Assembly: GCA_015680685.1 (NCBI GenBank)
Contig: MNCI01003795.1
Location: forward strand, 247,693 to 311,692
Source of the DNA: Gnetum montanum
Taxonomy: Eukaryota > Streptophyta > Gnetopsida > Gnetales > Gnetaceae
Length of the DNA: 64,000 nucleotides
Direction of reading: 5' to 3'
The notes under the pieces are model-generated. The model was not told the origin of the DNA. It did no database searches and saw only the letters and a list, made by a program, of their open reading frames with translations. Positions 45,947-58,814 of this stretch are shown here, piece by piece. Position 1 is the first letter of the stretch; every line of letters begins with the position of its first letter. The position numbers and the translations under genes were made by a program.

Positions 45947-46771
45947 TAATGAGTGGTGAGGTACACCTATGCTCAACCATACGAATACGAGCGTTTCATG
46001 CACGATTCTCTTGAATTCCAAGGACTAAGTGCCTATGCGCCTTTGTGGAACAATAATAGGTTGATTAATCATTGTCTTCCCAAACTTACTTGTATGTCAT
46101 AGTTGTATGGTTAAGTAAGCTTGAGGTATATGATTTTTATGTGTTTTATATCCTGCGCTAATAAGGAGGGCAGAGAGAAGTGACTAAGTAATTAATCTAA
46201 TTTAACTATTCATTAACTAAGCTCTAAGTATTCCTAACACTAGTATCCATTCCCACTTGTCGTACACATCTTGAACTAGTGCAACACTGCTGGGATTACC
46301 AAACGCTAATCGTTACTAGGTTACCAAGCGCTACACACATGCTCAAAGTGGTTGTACTGAGTGTATTTAACTAATAGAGTTGTAGGGTGGGAGAAATCAT
46401 TAATTAACTATGAAAGCATTAAATAATAATTATCACTAATTAATATTCTATATGCTACAAGGTTTATCATAAAGTTCATCTTTATTACCGTACACAAAGT
46501 GTGCTTAGGTACATAGTGCTCGAATAAAGATCCGTTCACTCTATGACTTCTACTACAGGCACGCAAAAATAATTCTAATTTTGGAGAGAGAAAATGGAAA
46601 GAGTTGGGCTAAGGGACTAACTCTTAACTGTTGAAACCAAAGGTTCCACCTTTTATTTATAGATAATGAGATAGGTCGTGATATCGAGTATTCAATATTG
46701 CATGGTCGATCCAATATCATGAACACAATATTGTGGATGTGATATCGCATATGCGATATCAAAGTTGCTCA
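45947..46771 (-). repeat. 3' LTR of element D
   Basis: It is similar to 54989-55824. Its outer end is mutated (TAATGAG on the plus strand where TGATGAG is expected), and its U3 start reads TGAGCAACTTTG after a GGGGGTA polypurine tract. The perfect 20-bp palindrome at 46741-46760 is retained. Confidence 0.88.
46741..46760. repeat. Perfect 20-bp palindrome in the 3' LTR of element D
   Basis: GATATCGCATATGCGATATC is its own reverse complement. The same 20 bases occur in the other LTR at 55794-55813. Confidence 0.95.
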
Positions 46772-48688
46772 TACCCCCATAACTGAATGAAAAATCATCC
46801 TAAAGTTTCTTACAAAATATTGGGAAGGCATGGGATTATTGACTGAATGACTATTGATGGTGGAACGGAATGATTGAATCAACGTGCCCAGTGAAGAATC
46901 AACAATACAAAATATGACAGCATTACTGTTCATGACCACAAAGGTGAACACTGTACATAGATGAAAACTAGCCTTATTGGTAGCTTAAAGAGAAGAAGGA
47001 GAGAGAGAGGAAAGAATAAGACATGTTGCTGCTAATGCCAAAATTGCGCCTCTCATTGTTCATCCATAGCCACATCATCAATCTTGCTCCTTTCATGAAT
47101 GTTCCAGTTTCGGTCCATCTTGAGTGCATCCTCTAGGCCTAGTCCATTGTTGTATGATCACCATCTGCACACATAACACAGTCACAAATGAGCAAGGGTA
47201 GATAAATCACAATGTAGTTGATACCTTGCCTCGATGTCAAGTGTATTGGCTGAATTGTGGTTATGGTAGATACTAGTTTTGGAGTTTTAACACTGGTAAC
47301 TACCTAAGGTGTAGGGGTTAGGAAAAATTGAAAAATTTGTGCCTGGGCCCCCATGACAAAGAGCGAACCTCCAGTAGCGAAAGGATGGAAAAAGATAAGG
47401 AATAAGAAAGGTGGATAAAAAGTAACAACAACAACGTCAATAAAATGGATGTCATTGATGGGGATGAAACAAAAATTGTTGATTACAGGAAATGTTTAAA
47501 GAAAAGAAGTTAAAAAATGCACCAAAGAGGAATGCCAGTGGATCCTCCCTAAAGTAGGCTAAAACCTTTAGTGCCTTGACAGACCCACAAAGCAAAGAGT
47601 TCGTAGGCTCTAGGAATGTCAATTGGAAGCAAGAGTTAAAAACTTACCCCTAGGAAATTACTCGGAAGAACAATGCATCAATTAAGATACAGACTAATGA
47701 AAAAATTGACAATGAGGTGAGAAATGGAAAATAAAGGTGGAGAGTAGAGAATGGAATGGAAACCCAAGAACAAGGTTGTGTAAAGTCCCTTGTGTGTTTC
47801 ATGGTTAATGTGATCGAGTAGAACTCATTTCAAATCCGGACTCAAATCAACCACATTCAGTGACCTCGCATCAACAAATTTGACCAACCCATCCCCTTAG
47901 AGCAATAAGAATGCCTCTACAAAAATTCACCACCATTCCAAGGAGAGCGGCATGGAGAACTAGGAAGTGAGAAGGGGCCTTAGTTAGAGGGAACCTTTAG
48001 GCATGGGTAACATGTCTTTCCAGTGTCATAACCAGTGCATGTAGCCCAAGATCATTATTATGTCTAAGGGGTGTGGTTTGAATTCTCACTATTTTTTTTT
48101 TGCGTGAGAAGTACACAATGCAAAGACTTATTTTTATGAACTCAGCTTCTGGTGATTTGATGAATGGTCAGAATGGCAGAAAATCCAAAGAAAAGGCGTG
48201 CAAGAACTCAAGAGAATAGCCAGTACAAATGTATAGAATCCCTTTGAAGTCACACCCTTTTCATCCTTTGAGTCATTCTTAGTCTGAGAAATACCCAATC
48301 ATCAATTTGTTAATGGTTTTATTAAATAAAGGAACTATACAGTTTCAAGTGAAGGGAGACCATAGGATTTTATGGATGCATGAACGACGTGGACTCATTG
48401 CCTGTTTAATCAAAAAAACCATACCTTAATGTCATCATTGTACTTCAAAGGTAGAATATAAACATTAGCAATCAATATGATATTATTCATACCACCATCA
48501 TGAACACTTATTGGGTGATGAACAAAATAAAGTAATCACACAAAGAAATGGTAAAAATATGAATGATGGTGTAAAAAAAAAACAAGAAAGATTAAAGAAA
48601 TGTGCAAAACAAAAATATGTAAAAAAAAAATGTGTAAAAACAAAATGTGTAAAAAAAAAACTTAGAAAGAACTAAAGGCCTTCAATGA
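46772..48688 (-). other. 3' non-coding internal region of element D
   Basis: No coding signal. On the minus strand it opens with A/T-rich runs (48670-48580). It carries the conserved blocks GTGTGACTTCAAAGGGATTC (48258-48239) and TTTAGGGAGGATCCACTGGC (47554-47535). A purine tract ATGGGGGTA adjoins the 3' LTR. Confidence 0.7.
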
Positions 48689-49950
48689 TTAGCTAAGGTG
48701 GCCATCTCCCCCATGACTGAGTTGGAAGGAGGAGATCCAAAATAATGAGCAAGGTTGTCCACTTACAAAGGGAGCATATGTTCTGGCTGACCTGAACTCA
48801 TGGAAAGGTTTTGTTTGTTGCACATTGAGTAACAGTCTCTTATCTAGGTTCTTAGGTTTATATATGGTCATGGCTCCTGAAGGAAAAGTTGCATAGATAA
48901 TGTAAGGTCCTTCCCACAATGTTTGAAATTTGGTACGTTGTGACACATGTGTGGGGTTCTAGTAGAGAACCTTATCTCCTGGTTGGTACTTAACTCTCCT
49001 AATTTTTAGGTCAACTCATTAGATGACAGGGTAGCTAATTGGTTCTCATCTAGCAAGTTAAGAGTCATTAACCTTTGTTTTTGTGCTAGATCTTGGTTAA
49101 TGTTGAGGTCACATGCCGTTGTTAGTGTACGAAGCTCAGTGTGGATAGGGAGCGTTGGAAATTTTCCATACACTAACTCGTAGGGAGAGTAGCCCAAAGA
49201 GCATCATTTAGTTTAGTGCTCCAATCTTGCCTATATTTGTTAATAGTTCTGGTCAGTATCTTGGTACTCTCCCTGTTGGTGACCTCAACTTGATCGTTTG
49301 CATGGGGGGTGGTATGGTGTAGTCAATTTGTGCTCAACCCCTAAGTGTTGCATTAGCTTTCAAAAAGTTGCACCTATAAAGTGTGTACCATTATTTGAGA
49401 TAAGTGCACACGGCACACCAAACCTGTTGACGACTTGTTGTTGAACAAATCGTGCAGCTGTAGATGATGTGCAATCTTTAATAGCAGCTACTTCATCCCA
49501 TTTTGTTAAGTATTCTACAAAAACTATGATGTAAGCTTTTTGATTGGAAATTGGTGTAATGGGCTCCATGAAATCAATCCCCTAAATTTCAAAGCGTTCT
49601 AGTGGTTGAATCCATTGTTGTGGATCCTTCATTCTAGCAGTCATTTCACCATCACATTGATAGTGCCCACAAGATTGGATGAATTGATGGGTGTCCTGGA
49701 GCAAGGTAGACCAATAATACCCTACAATTAGGATCTTAATAGCCATTCATCTCCCAACATAGTGCCCCCCACAAGGACCCTCATGAGCATCTTGGAGAAC
49801 TCTCAGTTGATCTCTATCGGGAACACACCATCGAACCAAGCCATCGGGACATACTTTTTAAAGTTTTCCATTGATTTCCATAAAGTACTTGGCTCTGTGA
49901 AGAAACTATTATTTCTTCTTAAGGTCTAACTCTTGTGGTGTTTGTTGGAT
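48689..49950 (-). pseudogene. Integrase of element D, broken
   Basis: The zinc module lies at about 49800-49660 (DAHEGPCGGHYVG, then CGHYQCDG with a damaged Cys). The core at 49569-49360 reads MEPITPISN, then FVEYLTKWDEVAA, then ALISNNGTHFIGA. The second catalytic Asp is replaced by Asn (SDNG in B, SNNG here). A frame change lies near 49290. GYSPYELVYGKFPTLP (49197-49150) and the C-terminal GPY motif (TLWEGPYIIYATFPSGAMT, 48930-48875) follow. It is inactive by substitution and frameshift. Confidence 0.82.
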
Positions 49951-49989
49951 AAGGAGATAGGTTAGAATGCTATTGTACAATTTTGTCTT

Positions 49990-50699
49990 TGTGGGTGATT
50001 GGTCATTCACTACACCGAGAGGAACTCATTAGGGAAGTGATCGAAAATAGGATACTCATCCTCTTTTCTGTCCCAGTGCAACCGAGATAAATGATCAAAA
50101 ACTACATTCTCGGTGGATCGAACTCTTGTAGGATTACTAGCCATCATATAATACAGGGGCTTACCATTGGCTTATTGATGAGGAACCAGATTGCACTATG
50201 ATCTGTGTGTATGAATACTTTGTATCCTAATACACAGTGCCTAAATTTTTCTAGTGTAAACACTACAACCATTAATTCTTTTTTTGTAGTAGTGTAGTTA
50301 AGTTGTTCACCAGCTATACTTCTACTTGCACAGTGGATGTAATAAGGGCATTTTTGATCATCTAACTATGTAAGTACGACTCCTAAGGCATAGTTGGACG
50401 CATCAGTCATGACATGGAATGGTTTGGACTATTCAGGAGCTTGTAGAGTGGGTGTTTCTACTAGCTTTTGCTTCAAATTTTGGAAGGCTAGTTCACATTC
50501 CTTGGTCTACTTGAAGGGTACATCCTTTTTTGTTAACTCTACCAATGATTTGGCAACCTTCGAAAAGTTCTCTATGAATCTCCTATAGTAGCCAGTGTGT
50601 CCAAGAAATGACTAAATGTCTTTGACAGTTTTCGGTTGATGGGTATTTCCTTGGATGACCTTGATTTTCTCAGGGTCTATCTCTATCCCTGCAAGTGAA
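49990..50699 (-). pseudogene. RNase H of element D, broken
   Basis: On the minus strand the thumb and RNase H motifs follow RT: ISLAGIEIDPEKIK near 50690, YYRRFIENFSKV near 50585, KPFHVMTDASNYALGVVL (50435-50380), YIHCASRSIAGEQLNYTT, KVFIHTDHSAIWFL (50220-50180) and NVVFDHLSRL near 50105. It lacks the TA expansion found in B. Several stops are present. Confidence 0.78.
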
Positions 50700-51673
50700 A
50701 TTTTATGCCCAAGTGCTATGCCTTCTTGGACCATTAAATGGATTTTCTATTAGTTGAGCCTTAGATTAGTCTCTACATGTCTTTTCAGCACTTGCTCTAA
50801 CCAGTCTAAGGCTTGATCAAAACTTGCTCCGTAAGTGGAGAAGTCATCCATAAAGACTTCCACACCATTTCCTATTCGTTGCTGGAATATGCTTAGAACT
50901 AAGCGTTGAAACGTGGTAGGGGCATTGCACAAGCCAAATGACATTTGTTTATATGCACACATTCCCCAAGTACTGGTGAATGTAGTTTTGGCTTGGTCTT
51001 CTAGGACTATTTGTATTTGGTTGTATCTACTATAGCCATCCAGAAAACTATAATAGCGATGCCCTGCTATTGTGTCTAAGACTTGGTTTACAAATGGCAA
51101 CAGAAAGTGATCCTTGAATGTTTCCATGTTTAGCAGCCTAAAATCTATGCACACCATCCATTTACCTCCCTTTTTAGGCACGATTACTAAGGGGCTAACC
51201 CATTTTCTATCAGCAATGGGGTATATGAACCTAGCCTTTAGAAGCTGTTCGATTTCTTCTTTTACTACTTGCTTCAAATTTGGGTTCAATTGCCTCTGTG
51301 GTTGTTTTTGAGGCTTCATGGAGGAGTCTGTGTAAATCCTATGTTGGCATATCCTAGGATCTATTCCAGTTAATTCTAGATATGACCAGGTGAAGGATTT
51401 TGACCATTTATTTATTACCTTGAGAAAACTTTCTTTTTGTTGCGGAGCAAGTCTTGTGTTGATGATTACCGGTTCTTAATTCTTAAGGAATGTGTACTCC
51501 ATACCGGTAGGTAATGGTTTTAGCTCTAGGGGCTCTTGTTTAAATTTCTTAGGAATTTCAAACTTTCCCCAGTTGATGTTTTCTAAGTTAGGACTAGAAA
51601 TTTGACGATGGACTTGCTTTAATGCATCAATGCTATCTATGTAAGCGCAAGTCAAACCCTCAGTCAGTTCCAT
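50700..51673 (-). pseudogene. Reverse transcriptase of element D, nearly open
   Basis: A 189-residue open stretch (51319-50750) holds most of the RT core. In order: VKEEIEQLLKARFIYPI, KGGKWMVCIDFRLLN, YSFLDGYSRYNQIQI, FGLCNAPTTFQRLVL, and FMDDFSTYG, the catalytic box with Phe in place of Tyr, as in B. The upstream linker (51673-51476) reads MELTEGLTCAYIDSIDAL and PLPTGMEYTFLKN. It copies RNA into DNA in active relatives. This is the longest uninterrupted pol segment among the gypsy copies here. Confidence 0.88.
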
Positions 51674-52413
51674 GCATAGAAGTGAGTTACTTTCTTGATT
51701 AGCTATCAGTCACTGGGTGTCTTCTTGTCTTGTGGCTGCTACATACAGGCACTTTTGTATGTTGATCATTTGTGCACACTAATTGCATGCAGGAAATGCT
51801 AAAATTTGCACAACCCATGATCTTTGCATGCAAGTACACCCTGTGTCACTATATGCGATGCATGGAACCTTCTTCTTCTTGATCTTTCCAAAAGTGTTTT
51901 CCTTAGATATTTCTAGGGAAAGATCATGGATTCCTAGGCATGCATTGATAGTACTTAGCCATGTCCTTCCCATTATGATTGGGAAGTTCCCCTTACTGTT
52001 ATTCACTTGGATCACCAGGAAGTTAGTTGGATACGACCACCCACAAATAGTGGTAACAATATCCTCCACTAATTCCAAGGGAAAAATGATGGTTGGTTGG
52101 CTAACTCTAAATGGACATTGCTCTTTTTCAATGGGGGCAGGTTCTAGGTCTTATATATTTCTTAGGATATTAGGTTGACATCGGAACCTGAATCCAAAAG
52201 AGCTTTGCATGGCTCATTCTCAGCGATTTGTAGATAGATTAGGGGATTCAAAGGATCAGAGAATTTCTTGGGAAGGTGGCTAGCTTTGATCCAATCAGTA
52301 ATGGCATGTGTTAACATGATCGTATGCGTTGAATGCGGTGTTAAGTTCAAAGGGGGCTCCGAAGCTTTAGTTGATACGGAGGTGTCCAAAGACTTAGCCA
52401 CTTGAGGTTGCAA
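51674..52413 (-). pseudogene. Aspartic protease of element D, broken
   Basis: The catalytic motif CKALLDSGSDVNLIS (52210-52162) is intact up to a stop. A second open part (52078-51779) has DIVTTICGWSYPTNFLVIQV and IIMGRTWLSTI. The order equals that of B, and the DSG triad is better preserved here. A stop and a frame gap at about 52160-52080 inactivate it. Confidence 0.78.
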
Positions 52414-52419
52414 GGGCTT

Positions 52420-54900
52420 GGTTGGAATTTTGGTTCTAAAGAAAGATCTTTTCTTTGTATGGTTATTAGAACCAAGAGTAGGTTAAGGATTAACAACCCT
52501 TGTGGCATTGCGTTGTTGTGGCTGAACAGGGAGTTCACCTTGCATTGTTGGAGTAGGTGGTAATGGAGCTATTGGTGGGAGAGATGCGATCGGATTGGAA
52601 GGATGGTATACTTGTGGAATGTCTCCCCTAGGAGAAGAATTCCTATAGTATTCATGAGCTTGGGGGTGATGTTGGAAAGTAACGTGACCAACAGAGTCAC
52701 GTGGAGAGATTAGATGCTGCACAAAATATCCATATGGGTTAGGTTGTCGGTAATGATATTGTTGCCTTGGTGGTGGCATTCCCCATGATTGTGGATGTTG
52801 CCACTATTGATGCTGCTCAATTGGTTGTGGTGTAGTTCCACTTGGGTAATATGTTAGAGGTTGGTGGAACTACCTTGGGTTACCTTGGGGATAAGGTAAC
52901 CATCAGGATGTTTGCCATTTGTTTAAATGTGGATTAAGTGCATACACCCTAGAATCTTGTAAATGTGAGATTATAGGGCAACATCCCTTAGGATGGTCAT
53001 ATTAATAGATCTCACATCCACTATCATCATCTATATCTAAGTCCACAACCTCTTAAATAATAACAAATTTACCCTTACCCTTGTTACGTGCATTTTCTGC
53101 TTCTCTCTTTTTCCTTTTGTCACGATCACTACCTCGCTCCCTAGACTCCTCTACTACTTTGAGCATAGTTTGAAACCTACTATCCAGGGAGTCCCACATT
53201 TGGTCTACCTTTTCTAATACTTCTGATGCTAACTTTTGAATAGACAAGGTTTTCTTATTCACCATCTCTTCGAGTGGTGACTCTTATTCATCCTCACAAA
53301 ATGTTACTCCCTTATTTCAGAGGGAAGGATCTCAGTTGTATTCTTCTGCACTCTCTCTTTTTCATAGCTCACCTTCTTCTTTAGCTAGTTGCTCTAGTAG
53401 TTTGTGAATTTGATGGAAGCTAAGCTCAAATAACCTTTCTTGGGCATAAGTCCCAAGAATCCTTGTTGTTTCATGCCTAAGCCCATCTACGAGATGGTGG
53501 AGTTGATCTCGTTGTGAATAAGCATGGCCAAGACAACGATGTAAGAGTGCATAATAGTGGCTCATGGTAGCATCCAAGGGTTCATAACTTCCTTGTTTCC
53601 ATCCTTGGATTTCTTTCATAGGTTAGACACCTGGGAGTACGTTTGGTATTTATCATTGAATAGTTGTACTCCACCTACAAATGGATTCCAGTTCTAAGGA
53701 CTGGTATTAGCTTTCAGCTTCTTTTATTAGTGCTCATGGGACAACTTAAGCTTTTGCCACTCATTTTCTATGTTTTTCAAGGCACACACATCATGAAATG
53801 CTTGTAAGTGATTTTGAGGATCATCGTTATCTCCCCCATTCAAATCATGGGATGTTATTAATGTCTAGTCTCTTGATCCTACTATCTTTTTGGTACCTTA
53901 TTGGAACTCTCACGACATCAGTTATATTAAGCATACTTCATGTGATGAGTAGGAGTTCATCATGATCATCTCATTCATAGCATCTATGGTTTCTACATAG
54001 TTCCCTACTCTCCCTTCTTCTATGGTGTGATTCCCTAGAGTGCCCTCATCCTCCATCTTGGTTGTCTCGTTTATGACTTCCACTTTGTTTACCCTTATCC
54101 TGATGACCTATTTCTCTATGGCTACATCCAAACACGGAAGGAGAGGGTGAAGGTGATGATGAAGGTGAAGAAGAAGGAGAACCTCCACCATGATGATGTC
54201 TACTACCTTCTCTTCGGTGGTCTCTACCTCAATCATGATTGCGATCAGAATGCCCATCTTTGTCATGTGCCTTTGTTCCTTTTTTGGACTCTTTGTGTTT
54301 GTTGGTATTAGCACCTGGGTTTTGAATAGTAGAATGAAGGTTTTGATACACAAACCCTTGGCCAAAGTCAAGGGGAGGAACATCATTATGTGGGTGACTA
54401 CTTGAAGCAGGTTCATCACCCTCAATTTCACTTAAAATGTGTGGAGCATCCTTAGACCATTTTCTCTTCAAGGACTTATGGTGTCTTTCCTATTGATAAT
54501 CCCTTTGACGTTGCGCTTCGGTAGGATGATAGTCTCTTGAATCATAGTCCTACACAATGTACCCTGCATGTAAGTGTTGCATGCCTATTCGTGTGAGAGC
54601 ACGAAGAAGCATACCTGGGACTGAACAGTTGAGAGGTAACACAATGTTACCTTCTAGGTCACACCAATGTAGCTATTCATCTTGGTGGAGAATAAAGATG
54701 AAGTCAGGTACATATTCATTAGGATGAATATATACCACATGAAATTGTTGAGGAACTAGCAGGTCAACATCATGTATATTTTTCCGCCGATTGCTTCTTG
54801 TATTAGTCCTAGGTGGTGAAGTGCTCTTGTGCAAAGAAGAAGACATGTTATCTTGTCTAGTGTGCAATGTACTATATATATTTTTATTTATTTATTTAAC
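52420..54900 (-). pseudogene. Gag of element D, broken
   Basis: The N-terminal segment (54867-54673) reads SSSLHKSTSPPRTNT, then VYIHPNEYVPDFIFILHQDE, as in B. A His/Asp-rich part follows (54471-54229). The capsid-like core is at 53830-53362 (HYYALLHRCLGHAYSQRDQLHHLVDGLRHE motif block). A Lys/Arg/Glu-rich helix is at 53265-53053. The knuckle near 52990 has lost its second Cys to a stop. The Pro/Gln/Tyr-rich tail is at 52800-52483. Colinear with the gag of B, with different stops, so the two copies decayed independently. Confidence 0.8.
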
Positions 54901-54969
54901 CAACCCTAAGGGTTCGCTCCAATGATGTGAATAATTTCCTAAGTTCTACTTAGTGCACAAACAACAAAG

Positions 54970-54987
54970 TCCCTGGCAATGATGCCA
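54970..54987 (-). promoter_or_regulatory. Primer binding site of element D
   Basis: On the minus strand it reads TGGCATCATTGCCAGGGA, one base from the 5' LTR. It is the same tRNA-Asp-like site as in A and B with one further change. Confidence 0.72.
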
Positions 54988-54988
54988 A

Positions 54989-55824
54989 TGATGAGCGATG
55001 AGGTACCCCTACACTCAACCATATGAATATGAGCATGTCATGCATGATCCAGTCAAATTCCAAGGACTAAGTGCCTATGCGCCTTCATGGATCAATAATG
55101 GGTTAATTAATCATTGTCTTCCCAAACTTACTTGTATGTCACAGTTCTATGGTTAAGTAAGCTTGAGGTATATGATTTTTATGGTTTTTATGTGTCTTAT
55201 ATCCTGCGATAATAAGGAGGGCAGAGAGAAGTAACTAAGTAACTAATCTAATTTAACTATTCATTAACTAATCTCTAAGTACTCCTAACACTAGTATCCA
55301 TTCCCACTTGCCATACACATCTTGAACCAATGCAACGCTGCTGGGATTACCAAACACTAATTGTTACTGGGTTACCAAGCGCTACATGCATGCTCGAAGT
55401 GGTCGTACTGAGTGTATTTAACTAAGAGAGTTGTAGGGTGAGAGAAATCATTAATTAACTATGAAAAAATTAAATAATAATTATCACTAATTCATCTATT
55501 TTGTATGCTGCAAGGTTTATCATAAAGTTCATCTTTATTGCTGTACACAAAGTGTGCTCAGGTACACAATGCTCAAATAAAGATCCGTTCACTCTATGAC
55601 TCTTATTACGGGCACACAGAAATAATTCTAACTCTGGAGGGAGAAAATGGCAATAGTTTGGCTAAGGGACTAATTCTTAACTATCAAAACCAAAGGCACC
55701 ATCTCTTATTTATAGATAATGAGACAAGTCATGATATCGGGTATCTGATATCGCATGGTTGATCCGATATTGCGGATGCAATATCGTGGATGCGATATCG
55801 CATATGCGATATCATGGTTCATCA
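54989..55824 (-). repeat. 5' LTR of element D
   Basis: On the minus strand it starts TGATGAACCATGATATCG. A U3 full of GATATC/GCATATGC palindromes follows (55813-55725), then a CTATAAATAAGAG TATA box near 55712. It ends CTCATCA before the PBS. The R/U5 half matches the LTRs of B. Confidence 0.9.
55794..55813. repeat. Perfect 20-bp palindrome in the 5' LTR of element D
   Basis: Identical to 46741-46760. It lies about 10 bases inside the LTR start, within U3. Confidence 0.95.
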
Positions 55825-55829
55825 CATAC
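55825..55829. repeat. Right target-site duplication of element D (CATAC)
   Basis: Exact match to 45942-45946, directly after the TTCATCA end. Confidence 0.88.
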
Positions 55830-57941
55830 AAAACCTAACATGTTTAGTAAATAAAAATATTTTGAAGCCTCTAATGCCAAAATCAAAAGCACAATATTGC
55901 AATGTTAACATTACAATAAAATAATATTCAATTAATATATGGACATTGATACACTACATAATAAAATATCTTAATCCATATTATTACCAAATTATCAAAT
56001 TTAAATAAACAAAAAGTAAAGCTAGGCTCACATCAAGAACAACTAAGTACATTATCTAAAACTAGATGGTAGAATTATGCATAGGTAGCCACTACTTTTA
56101 TGGTAGCTCCACAAAAGGAAAAAAATATAATAGAGTTGATAAATGAATTGTAAATGTGCACAAATAAAGCATAAAATATTACTAAATAATAAATTTTAAT
56201 AACCAAAATGTAGGATGGTGGGAAAATGTTTCAAATCATTATTAAATTATTCAAATGTGAAGGAGCTCTAAGTCTTCTATTAAATAGTTGGTGAATCCTA
56301 AGTCTCATAAAATGTAAAATAATTAACAAGTACTAAGTTTTATAAAATGTCAAATAGTTAATGCTGATTAATAATGACTTTGAGATTTATTCTTCTTTCA
56401 TATTTTCAGGAATAGGTCAAAACTAACTTTCTAGCATTGAAACTTTGTAAATGTTAAGCCATTGACCGATGTGACTATTTCCTTTACTATTTTCTAGTTT
56501 CATGTTTTCTTACATCATGCATGAAATATTAATATTTATGTTACAATTTGTAACATAGATAGTGAAGATAGTCAATCATATGGCTAATGAAAACCATCTC
56601 AAATTTTATGTTTACTTAAAAGAAATATTTTTCATATGATTGCTAGACATTAGAGGAGAAAGTGGATCCCAAAAGTTTCAAATAGTCTAAAAACCCTAGC
56701 TAATTAACCTAGAAATTAATATAATTCAAAAATAATTTGAATTAGATCAAAATTAAAGATAAATTTCTCACTAAGCATTAGTATAAGAGTAGAAACATAG
56801 ATCCAAATCTAGATAATAGAATTATGTATAACCAAATCCAAATCTTTAAGTACATATATATCCAAACCAAATGGTACATTAATCAATACTATAGAAAGAA
56901 ACTCTTACTTGGTTGCAAAAGTTAATGGTTAGATCTAAATAGAGTCAAAAAATAAAAACTAAAATGGAAAGTATTTACACATCTAAAGATTATGTAGATT
57001 TAGATCTAGTTCCTTTCTTATTCAACAAGATCTCCTTCTCTAGCTCTATCTCCCAAGTGTTAGCAAAGAAAATGGATGATTTTTAATGAAACTGTTGCAA
57101 GATATTTATACTCTATGGACATGCCAAATTTTAATCAAAGGGTAACTCTAATGGAAAAAAATAAAACTAAAAGGAAAATAGAATTACTTTAAATCTCTAA
57201 AAACTAAAATAAAATAATACTTCTAAAAGGATCTATATCCAACTTTGATCTTCTAGGATATCTTAAATACTACATAATGGCTATATCATCTTTAAAGGCT
57301 AACTAAAGGTCTAAAGTCCAAATCAAATATAACTAACTAGGGCACTACCTCATATTACCTTAATAAAATACCTAAACAAATAATACTTAATTTTTTAATT
57401 TTGAATCAACCACAAAAGCATACTAAACACACATTATATAGCATACCATATGTTTGATGTAGAACCTCATATGCAATGATCCATCCAATATCTAATTCGT
57501 ACTTAAAATTTTAATAAAAGGGGTTAGCCCAAAAATTCTTAAAATAAAAACAAATTAAAATATTAAAATATGCATATAAAAGTAATTATAAATCATATAG
57601 CTTAATTTATATAAAAAAGCCTAAATACACATATCATAAACTAAGAATAGTAAACATAGACGATATAATCAAATAAAGGTGAGACAAGCAACACAACAAA
57701 CATATCAAAGGTTGAAATTAACAAGAATACTAACTAGAAAGAGGTATCTAGAATAGGATTATTACATTTTGAATAACTATGGTTTAGTAGGATTTGAACC
57801 CTTGACTTGTTGATTTGATTGAATTATATTTGATTATTGGAAACTTGAATGTTTGTCTTGATTATTATATAATATGTTTTTTATTTTATAATTCATTAAT
57901 GAGATTCCTATGGATTGGTTGGAATGATTTAACATAGCTAT
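55830..57941. other. Gene-free AT-rich stretch
   Basis: Very AT-rich, with no coding motif, tRNA or paired repeat that I can support. A B-box-like GGGTTCAAATCC on the minus strand (57800-57789) has no A box at the right distance. Confidence 0.45.
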
Positions 57942-58814
57942 TGTAACACCACATAGGTTCAACTCATAAGTTTTTACTTATTTTGATTATTGTTTTTCTA
58001 TATCATTTTTTATAGTTATAACTTATAGTTTTGCATCATGTAAGTTATGCAAAGCTAAATAATATCCCTAGAAAACATGTGATATGCTAGAACTACACCA
58101 ATAGATAGATCTTTAATTTGAACCTTGCACTAGAAACTTGTTATATATATTTTTTGATGTTAACTTATATTGCTTGGTTGCTTAAAAATAAAAATTGTAA
58201 TATCACATGTTTTATCATGGCTGTTATTTTTATATTTTTATGGTTGTAGTAATTTTATTTATGCTATTATTTATATTTAAATTTTATTTTTGTTTACTAA
58301 TTTATTTTTGAGACTATAAGACGAGCCATGTGACTAAAAAAGTAAATGGATGTGGGGTAATATGATGATAATATGATACATTATTAATAATTTTAAGATG
58401 AATTTTGTAACTGATTATTTCAATATATTTATTCTATTTTTTTAATTTTAAATTTGGAATAGGTGTAACACATCAATTAGAATAAAGCTAAGGCTAATGG
58501 ATTATTTGCCTAGGTACATAAGGGGTGATAGGATGTCATATGTTGTTGTTATATTTTCAAATTTTTTTTCTTTTGTATTTTATTTTTGTAAGTCATGGAC
58601 AGTGGTGGTAAGACACTACTAGATCTAGTGAATGATAGTTAAATAATTTCATGGATACCTTTCCACTACTAGATCACATTTTCCCTATTATTTTCTTGAC
58701 ACTTATGTTGAATGATACATATATTTGACATTTGCTATCTTATTGTCTTATGCCTAATGTCTAATATATCGTATATTTGACATTTTCCATGACATTTGGA
58801 AATGGGATGTTACA
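57942..58814 (+). repeat. Chromovirus-type LTR (5' LTR of a truncated element)
   Basis: It starts TGTAACACC and ends GATGTTACA, so the termini TGTAAC and GTTACA are inverted repeats. That is the usual look of Del/Tekay LTRs. The following bases (TTTCATATTAGAG, 58815-58827) resemble the TTTGGTATCAGAG PBS of this group with a few changes. No matching TSD follows, which fits a 5' LTR whose body is lost or unrecognisable. It is similar at its 3' end to 43597-43735. Confidence 0.65.

Larger units (their letters stand above)
45947..55824 (-). mobile_element. Element D: full-length Tat/Athila-like Ty3/gypsy element
   Basis: It runs right to left: 5' LTR (54989-55824), PBS, gag, protease, RT, RNase H, integrase, a 1.9-kb 3' non-coding region, and 3' LTR (45947-46771). 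Perfect 5-bp duplications CATAC (45942-45946 and 55825-55829) flank it. It is colinear with element B in all coding parts. Its LTR U3, however, is of the GATATC-palindrome type instead of the 34-bp array. Stops and frameshifts interrupt every domain. Confidence 0.92.

Noticed and set aside
57780-57810. B-box-like GGGTTCAAATCC on the minus strand
   Set aside because: No A box at a suitable distance and no tRNA fold upstream.
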